13,889 nucleotides of DNA from Clostridiales bacterium. Its GTDB lineage: Bacteria > Bacillota_A > Clostridia > Christensenellales > Christensenellaceae. Under the pieces are notes generated by a model. It ran no database searches. It was not told where the DNA came from and worked only from the letters and a program-made list of their open reading frames with translations. Positions 10,069-13,889 of this stretch are shown piece after piece (within the stretch, counting starts at the first letter, position 1; each line of letters begins with the position of its first letter). The stretch spans positions 1 through 13,889 of the forward strand of contig QANA01000037.1 of assembly GCA_003149735.1 (NCBI GenBank). The letters run 5' to 3'. Both the position numbers and the translations under genes were made by a program.

Positions 10069-10551
10069 ATGAATCTGATTTTAGCGGCAGATGAAAATTG
10101 GGGAATAGGATACCAGGGTGGATTATTGACGCATTTGCCCGGAGATATGAAATATTTTCGTAAAATGACGTTGCACAAAACGATTATCATGGGGCGCAAA
10201 ACATTTGAAAGTCTGCCCGGTGGTGCATTGAAGCATCGCGAAAATATTGTTCTTTCCAGAAAAGAATACCAGGCGGAAGGCGTAATGGTAGTGCATACAC
10301 CGGAAGAACTGCAACAGGTATTGCGAGGAAAGGCGGCAGAAGAGATATTTGTCATTGGCGGCGGAGAAATTTATCGTCTGATGCTGCCGTATGCACAGAA
10401 GGTGTATCTGACAAAAATTCAGGCAACATTTCCGGCAGATACTTACTTCCAAGATTTAGATGCACTACCGGAATGGAAATTAACGGAACAAAGTGAAATA
10501 ATGCGGGAAAATGATATTGCATATACCTTTTGTATCTATGAAAGAGTTTAA
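10069..10551 (+). CDS. folA: Dihydrofolate reductase
   Basis: This 160-residue NADPH-dependent enzyme reduces dihydrofolate to tetrahydrofolate. Visible signatures are the N-terminal strand with ENWGIG (9-14), the catalytic acid D26 in HLPGDMKYF, IIMGRKTFESLPG and FVIGGGEIYRLML (cofactor-binding Gly pair). ATG at 10069 follows GAGAGG. One oddity is that the position of E. coli Trp22 in the WxLP segment is Thr (T21 of LLTHLPGD). That Trp is widely, though not universally, conserved. Coupling with thyA is the common arrangement. A terminator closes the operon 10 bp after the stop. Confidence 0.97.
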   Translation: MNLILAADENWGIGYQGGLLTHLPGDMKYFRKMTLHKTIIMGRKTFESLPGGALKHRENIVLSRKEYQAEGVMVVHTPEELQQVLRGKAAEEIFVIGGGEIYRLMLPYAQKVYLTKIQATFPADTYFQDLDALPEWKLTEQSEIMRENDIAYTFCIYERV

Positions 10552-10561
10552 AAGCAAAATT

Positions 10562-10612
10562 AAAAAAGCGTTGCAGAGCTGTGGGCATTTCACAGCTTGC
10601 AATGCTTTTTTT
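10562..10612. terminator. Bidirectional terminator between folA and the GNAT gene
   Basis: The hairpin pairs AAAAAAGCGTTGCA and GCTGTG (10562-10583, with a small GA bulge and a G-U) with CACAGC and TTGCAATGCTTTTTT (10591-10611) around a 7-nt loop. Seven T (10606-10612) follow on plus and TTTTTTAATTTT follows on minus. The interval 10613-10694 holds only a weak 7-bp hairpin. Confidence 0.88.
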
Positions 10613-10694
10613 ATATCCTGGTTTTGGAGAAAGCACTTCTTCGATGGGAGCTTTCTTAAAAATAGAAGATGATAAACGATAAACGTCTTGTAAT

Positions 10695-11168
10695 TTACAT
10701 GACATGGGGTAAGTCGCAACGCAGATACTGCATATCAATGCATTGACGGCCATCTTCTTCAAAGATTGGTTCCGGATAATTGCGAGTGAAAAAATTCTGC
10801 TCTACAAACCAGGGAGAGAAGCCACAGGAGATATATAGCCGCAACGCCCCATCACTGACGGTGCTGGTGCCGACGCACATGGCTTGTGCCTGTGCGCTGT
10901 ACAGCGACTGTAAATGGCTGATCAGATGCTGTGCCAGCCCGCGGCGGCGGAAATGAGGCAAAACCGAGATATTTTTAAGTTCAGGCATGCCAAAGTCTTC
11001 TCGATAAAAAACGACTGCTTCTGCGGCAGGCTGCCCATTATAATACAATACATACATGTCTCCGTCTAAATAGTTGAGCACCATTTCCCAACATGGGTCG
11101 GCATCCAGCAGCATAGCCCGAAAGCTTTCCTTTTGTGCGTAGGTTGTGAGTTGTCTGATTTCTGTCAT
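10695..11168 (-). CDS. GNAT-family N-acetyltransferase
   Basis: This 157-residue cytosolic acetyl-CoA-dependent acetyltransferase has an unknown acceptor. The core GNAT motif A is visible as LKNISVLPHFRRRGLAQHLI (64-83), where R74-A79 (RRRGLA) forms the pyrophosphate-binding loop. The second half (GALRLYISCGFSPW) matches motif B. ATG at 11166-11168 has AAGGAG nine bases upstream. It lies 23 bp after the tRNA-editing gene on the same strand with no terminator between, so they form an operon. The context gives no firm substrate. The downstream bidirectional terminator is shared with folA. Confidence 0.88.
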   Translation of the reverse strand: MTEIRQLTTYAQKESFRAMLLDADPCWEMVLNYLDGDMYVLYYNGQPAAEAVVFYREDFGMPELKNISVLPHFRRRGLAQHLISHLQSLYSAQAQAMCVGTSTVSDGALRLYISCGFSPWFVEQNFFTRNYPEPIFEEDGRQCIDMQYLRCDLPHVM

Positions 11169-11191
11169 TTGGATATACTCCTTATAAAAAG

Positions 11192-11692
11192 TTACAGGGG
11201 CAACAGAAGCAAAGGATTGGGAAAGCTTTTAAGATAGCGCAGCAGGTCACCGAACTGAAGAAAGACAGAGGCAGTATTGACGCCCGGATGAAACGACAAA
11301 AGTTCCTCTTCTTTGAAATCATTATCCAGTACAATCGTGATTTCGCCGGACAAATCTTCCGAAATTGCCAATGGACTGACAGCTCCCGGATTCAGATGCA
11401 GTTTTTCCCAGAGCAGTTCTTCTGAAGCAAAACTCAGGCTGCTGCACTGCAGTTGGGCGCGCAGTGATCGAGTATCTAATTTTTTTTCGGCGTCTAAAGA
11501 GATGAGAAAAAAATGCTTTTTAGCTGAATCACGCAGAAAAAGATTTTTGACCGGGCGTGTTCCCTCATCGAGATGCAGACGTTTTGCATCTTCCATGGTA
11601 TAGACAGCTTCATGCCGCTCCAGGCGATAAGGAATGGAAAGTTGATCCAGGTTGGTCAATATGAAAGATTCCAAAGCGGACGGTTGACTCAT
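11192..11692 (-). CDS. Prolyl-tRNA editing protein (ProXp-ala/PrdX, YbaK fold)
   Basis: This 166-residue free-standing editing domain is predicted to deacylate mischarged Ala-tRNA(Pro). Signatures are AVYTMEDA (29-36), VKNLFLRD (48-55), LSFASEE (86-92), NPGAVSPL (101-108, the GxxSP loop) and FHPGVNTASV (134-143), which place it with the ProXp-ala/PrdX branch rather than the Cys-tRNA(Pro) YbaK branch. ATG at 11690-11692 follows AAAGGAG seven bases upstream; a longer TTG-start reading from 11719 lacks support. It is the first gene of a two-gene minus operon with the GNAT gene and is divergent from pduL. The assignment to Ala rather than another misacylated substrate is by family resemblance. 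Confidence 0.9.
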   Translation of the reverse strand: MSQPSALESFILTNLDQLSIPYRLERHEAVYTMEDAKRLHLDEGTRPVKNLFLRDSAKKHFFLISLDAEKKLDTRSLRAQLQCSSLSFASEELLWEKLHLNPGAVSPLAISEDLSGEITIVLDNDFKEEELLSFHPGVNTASVFLQFGDLLRYLKSFPNPLLLLPL

Positions 11693-11719
11693 GGTAAAAC
11701 TCCTTTTAAACCTATTCAA

Positions 11720-11728
11720 AATATAGCA
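11720..11728 (-). promoter_or_regulatory. Extended -10 promoter of the tRNA-editing operon
   Basis: On the minus strand TGC precedes TATATT (11725-11720), an extended -10. A weak TTCATT lies about 17 bp upstream. The leader to the ATG at 11692 would be short, about 20 nt. Confidence 0.5.
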
Positions 11729-11766
11729 TACTCTGGTTAAAAATGAAAGAGAAAGAAAGTTGCTTA

Positions 11767-11795
11767 TTGATAAACCGTGGGTAGTATAGTAAAAT
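11767..11795 (+). promoter_or_regulatory. pduL: Promoter of pduL
   Basis: TTGATA (11767-11772) and TAAAAT (11790-11795) are separated by 17 bp. A TATAGT at 11785 is an alternative -10 but is spaced less well. The leader would be about 20 nt. It is divergent from the extended -10 at 11720. Confidence 0.6.
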
Positions 11796-11823
11796 AATGA
11801 TAGAATCTAAGGAGGAAAATGAT

Positions 11824-12402
11824 ATGTCTGAAAAATCATTTCTGGTAGAAGTTTCCGCACGCCATGTGCATCTTTCCAAAGAGGATGTGGCTGTGCTGTT
11901 TGGTGAAGGCAAAGAGTTGACATATGTACGCGACCTTTCTCAGCCCGGCCAGTTTGTGTGCGAAGAAAGAGTTGATATCATCGGGCCAAAACGCTCTATT
12001 GCCAATGTTGTAATTTTAGGGCCGGAGCGCAAGGAGAGCCAGGTGGAGGTTTCCATGACTGACTGCTTTACGTTGGGCGCCATTGGGCCTGTCCGTGAGA
12101 GCGGCGATTTGGAAGGCAGTGCTCCTATTACGCTGAAGGGGCCGGCAGGCGAACTCAAGCTGGAAAAAGGGTTGATTGTGGCTAAACGCCATGTACATAT
12201 GACCCCGGAAGATGCAGAGCGCTTGGGTGTAAGCGATAAGCAGATTGTAAAAGTAAAAGTAGATACCGCACGTCCGTTGATTTTTGATGATGTTGTGGTT
12301 CGTGTCAGCCCTTCTTATGCGTTGGCAATGCATGTGGATACCGATGAGGCGAATGCGGCGCTGATTGGCAGAAGCGGGTGCCAGGGCGAAATTGTACTTT
12401 GA
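11824..12402 (+). CDS. pduL: PduL-type phosphate acyltransferase (phosphotransacylase)
   Basis: This 192-residue zinc enzyme exchanges CoA and phosphate on short acyl groups (acetyl- or propionyl-CoA with acyl phosphate). Two PduL repeats are visible: SARHVHLS with H14 and H16, and KRHVHMTPEDAE with H123 and H125, plus H170 in AMHVDTDEANAA. These correspond to the di-zinc ligands of the family. ATG at 11824 follows AAGGAGG (11809-11815) with 8-nt spacing; an in-frame ATG at 11797 precedes the ribosome site and is rejected. The protein begins almost directly with the catalytic domain, so the N-terminal encapsulation peptide of microcompartment PduL proteins is absent and a cytosolic role is likely. 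No ackA or microcompartment shell gene is in view. With PFOR in the same window, a role in acetyl-CoA to acetyl phosphate conversion is plausible. Confidence 0.95.
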   Translation: MSEKSFLVEVSARHVHLSKEDVAVLFGEGKELTYVRDLSQPGQFVCEERVDIIGPKRSIANVVILGPERKESQVEVSMTDCFTLGAIGPVRESGDLEGSAPITLKGPAGELKLEKGLIVAKRHVHMTPEDAERLGVSDKQIVKVKVDTARPLIFDDVVVRVSPSYALAMHVDTDEANAALIGRSGCQGEIVL

Positions 12403-12408
12403 AAATAG

Positions 12409-12441
12409 AAAAAAGAGCAGATGAACACTGCTCTTTTTTTT
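12409..12441. terminator. pduL: Intrinsic terminator of pduL, symmetric
   Basis: AAAAAAGAGCAG (12409-12420) pairs with CTGCTCTTTTTT (12428-12439) around a 7-nt loop, with eight T at 12434-12441. The minus strand likewise gives a stem followed by TTTTTTCTATTTTC, so it can work in both directions. That would suit a convergent gene that is no longer intact. Confidence 0.92.
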
Positions 12442-12447
12442 ATAGAA

Positions 12448-12660
12448 TTAAACAATAGCCGGAGCAGAAAGAATATGGAAATTGCCATTGCCGGAGAGTA
12501 CAGCTTCGGGATAATAAAGGGAATTCCCGTGTAAAAGACAGAAAAACGCAGCGATGCCTGAAAATATATCGCCTGAACGGATCCGGCATCTTTCATGAGA
12601 GCGGATGAGCTCATATGCCAGGTGATTTGGATCTATGAGTTGAGAAAAAGAAAGGATAGG
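12448..12660 (-). other. Possible decayed minus-strand gene end, or structured leader of the esterase gene
   Basis: No intact gene occupies 12442-12663. On minus a frame without stops ends at TAA 12450-12448, 7 bp from a bidirectional terminator. It reads RSGDIFSGIAAFF and LLHGNSLYYPEAV, with ordinary-looking codons and a faint resemblance to the GxGD region of PfkB-fold kinases. There is no start or ribosome site. The plus strand alternatively folds: TGCCGGA (12488-12494) pairs with TCCGGCA (12582-12588), enclosing CGGGA/TCCCG and GCGAT/ATCGC stems. Neither reading is strong. Confidence 0.2.
12488..12515 (+). promoter_or_regulatory. Candidate promoter of the esterase gene
   Basis: TTGCCG (12488-12493) and GATAAT (12510-12515) are 16 bp apart, which would give a leader of about 140 nt before the ATG at 12664. 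It is the best pair in the intergenic space, but it overlaps the possible RNA stems there. Confidence 0.3.
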
Positions 12661-12663
12661 CAA

Positions 12664-13815
12664 ATGGAGAAGAAAAAAGTGGATTGGCTGAAGTTGAAAA
12701 AACTGGAACAGAAACCCGAAGAAAAATATGTTACGGTAACCATGCCGGAAAGCAGCTATCGTGCATTTAACTGTATGATCGATTACCCGATTACCGGTTG
12801 GCATGAGCGAGATGAGACGGCAATGGGCCGCGCGGAGTGGAATAAAGAACTGTATCCGCTGCCCGAAGCATATCGGCGCAGGGAAGGAACACCTCGTGGA
12901 AAAATCATGGGGTATACGCTGGAGGATTGCGCTTTTTATCCGGGCGTTAAGCATAAATATTGGATTTACACACCGGCTCAATATGATGGAAAGACGCCAG
13001 CAGATCTGATTTTGTTTTTAGATGGACAGATGCATATTGCACCGGTGCTTGGAAAACAGCCGCCGATGAAGGACGGACGCCGCCGCATTATGAGCGATTT
13101 GTTGGAGGAAGTACCTGCAGATGGAGAGGTTGTACTGCCTGCCGATACGAATAATGTCACCGATTTGCTGGATAATCTCATTGCAGATGGAAAAATTCCG
13201 CTTACGATTGCCGTATTCCTCACGCCCGGCTATCCGGGACCGGGAGAGCCGGTTTATGGAACGGGTAAAGGAGTGACCAATCGCAGCGTGGAATATGATA
13301 CAGTAAGTGATTGGTTTGCCCGCTTTTTGGCCGAGGAATTTTTGCCATTGGCATTGGAAGGGTATGCAATTACGGCAAACCCCATGGGGCATAGCGTGGT
13401 AGGGCTGAGTTCCAGCGGTATTGCCGGTTTTGCCACTGCCTGGTATGATAATCATCTGTTTGGTAATGTTATTTTGGGCAGCCCGAGTTTCGGAAATATC
13501 CGCGGCGGCAATATCTGGCCGTCGGTGATCCGCACGACAGATGAAAAGAAAAATCTGCGCACCTGTATGTGTGTCGGAAAATATGATGCCGACATCATTT
13601 TTGGTGACTGGATTTTGGCAGATCGCGATGTGGCAAGTGCACTCAATTATCGCGATTACGATTTTCGGCTGATCATCAACGAAATGGGGCATAGCCTGAC
13701 ATTCCTCAAATATATGATTCCGCAGGCATTGGCCTGGTTCTATCACGGTGAGGATGTATGCGAAGAACATTGTACGGTGATTCGGCCCTATCCGTTGGTA
13801 ACGGAATTGAAGTAA
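12664..13815 (+). CDS. Esterase-family alpha/beta hydrolase (PF00756 / Fes-like), unusual nucleophile motif
   Basis: This 383-residue cytosolic hydrolase has no signal peptide. It shows the architecture of esterase D / enterochelin-esterase-like proteins: GTPRGKIMGYTLE and FYPGVKHKYWIYTPAQYD before the core, then LILFLDGQ, IAVFLTPG, the nucleophile elbow and a C-terminal catalytic His (H343 in NEMGHSLTFL). The elbow reads VVGLSSSGIAGFATAW with S249 as the expected nucleophile. Related proteins carry GNSSGG, so the usual GxSxG is GxSxS here and the second glycine is replaced by S251. VGKYDADI near residue 302 may supply the acid. ATG at 12664 follows AAGGA (12652-12656); upstream in-frame codons from 12595 lack a site. 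The substrate is unknown; a carbohydrate or aromatic ester or lactone is possible. No terminator is visible after the stop. Confidence 0.82.
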   Translation: MEKKKVDWLKLKKLEQKPEEKYVTVTMPESSYRAFNCMIDYPITGWHERDETAMGRAEWNKELYPLPEAYRRREGTPRGKIMGYTLEDCAFYPGVKHKYWIYTPAQYDGKTPADLILFLDGQMHIAPVLGKQPPMKDGRRRIMSDLLEEVPADGEVVLPADTNNVTDLLDNLIADGKIPLTIAVFLTPGYPGPGEPVYGTGKGVTNRSVEYDTVSDWFARFLAEEFLPLALEGYAITANPMGHSVVGLSSSGIAGFATAWYDNHLFGNVILGSPSFGNIRGGNIWPSVIRTTDEKKNLRTCMCVGKYDADIIFGDWILADRDVASALNYRDYDFRLIINEMGHSLTFLKYMIPQALAWFYHGEDVCEEHCTVIRPYPLVTELK

Positions 13816-13821
13816 ATTTCC

Positions 13822-13889
13822 ATGCTGCGTATTGAAAAAGAAAAGGTTAGCCACTATTTTGATGGCTCAATTACCCCTACGGTCTGCTG
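13822..13889 (+). CDS. Possible start of a next gene (truncated by window end), tentative acetamidase/formamidase-like
   Basis: An ATG at 13822, 6 bp after the esterase stop, opens a frame that stays open to the window end (22 complete codons, MLRIEKEKVSHYFDGSITP then TVC). The pattern HYxxDxSxxP resembles the N-terminus of acetamidase/formamidase-family proteins, but the evidence is short. No good Shine-Dalgarno sequence precedes it (only GAAG), so translation would need coupling to the esterase. A short AGCCA/TGGCT hairpin inside lacks a T run and is not a terminator. Confidence 0.35.
   Translation, partial: MLRIEKEKVSHYFDGSITPTVC

Noticed and set aside
10629..10655. AGAAAGC/GCTTTCT hairpin between folA and the GNAT gene as a second terminator
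   Set aside because: The stem is only 7 bp with a long poorly paired loop and no T run follows on either strand. The stronger symmetric terminator at 10,562-10,612 serves both genes.
11824..12402. Bacterial microcompartment locus because of PduL
   Set aside because: There is no encapsulation peptide at the N-terminus, and no shell protein or diol/ethanolamine enzyme gene in the window.
12481..12600. T-box or a known riboswitch before the esterase
   Set aside because: No T-box GGTGG sequence, TPP, glycine, cobalamin or cyclic-di-GMP core motif could be found; only unspecific stems are present.
13018..13854. Long minus-strand frame opposite the esterase
   Set aside because: The plus-strand frame has clear family motifs, a start site and a ribosome site. 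The antisense frame has no motif or start signal.

Overview
The window looks like an ordinary chromosomal stretch from a strictly anaerobic, moderately low-GC Bacillota bacterium (Clostridia or Negativicutes type). The support is a single-chain pyruvate:ferredoxin oxidoreductase with very biased codon use, a PduL-type phosphotransacylase, Bacillota-style AAGGAGG ribosome sites, sigma-A promoters of the TTGACA/TATAAT type, and compact intrinsic terminators between short operons. The species cannot be named from this sequence alone. No rRNA, tRNA, CRISPR array, transposase, integrase or phage structural gene was seen.

Layout. Bases 2-340 are the acidic C-terminal tail of an unidentified protein, closed by a terminator. 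A well-placed promoter then drives a glutamate-5-kinase-like amino-acid kinase (476-1309). A 20-bp perfect hairpin separates it from a convergent, AT-rich EcsC-like/SHOCT protein gene (1389-2408, minus). Next on the minus strand is nifJ (2616-6143), with its own strong promoter, a leader of about 135 nt that can form alternative hairpins, and a 21-bp terminator. Upstream of nifJ, still on minus, are a CapA-type secreted phosphatase-fold gene and tag (3-methyladenine DNA glycosylase), overlapping by 11 bp. Before those is a membrane-anchored VanY-type peptidase gene with its own terminator.

From about 9.1 kb a divergent promoter region fires thyA-folA on the plus strand, a thymidylate/folate operon. 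This is followed by a bidirectional terminator shared with a minus operon of a ProXp-ala-like tRNA-editing protein and a GNAT acetyltransferase. That operon is divergent from pduL (plus). PFOR makes acetyl-CoA and PduL can convert it to acetyl phosphate, so the two metabolic genes plausibly serve the same fermentative acetate branch although they are not adjacent. The window ends with a PF00756-type esterase whose nucleophile motif is unusual, and the first 22 codons of a possible next gene.

Nothing here amounts to a clear new biological system. The best leads are the divergent stand-alone amino-acid kinase, the EcsC/SHOCT gene with foreign-looking composition, the nifJ leader with mutually exclusive helices, the esterase with a GxSxS nucleophile elbow, and the 12,448-12,660 interval, which could be either a decayed minus-strand gene or a structured leader.
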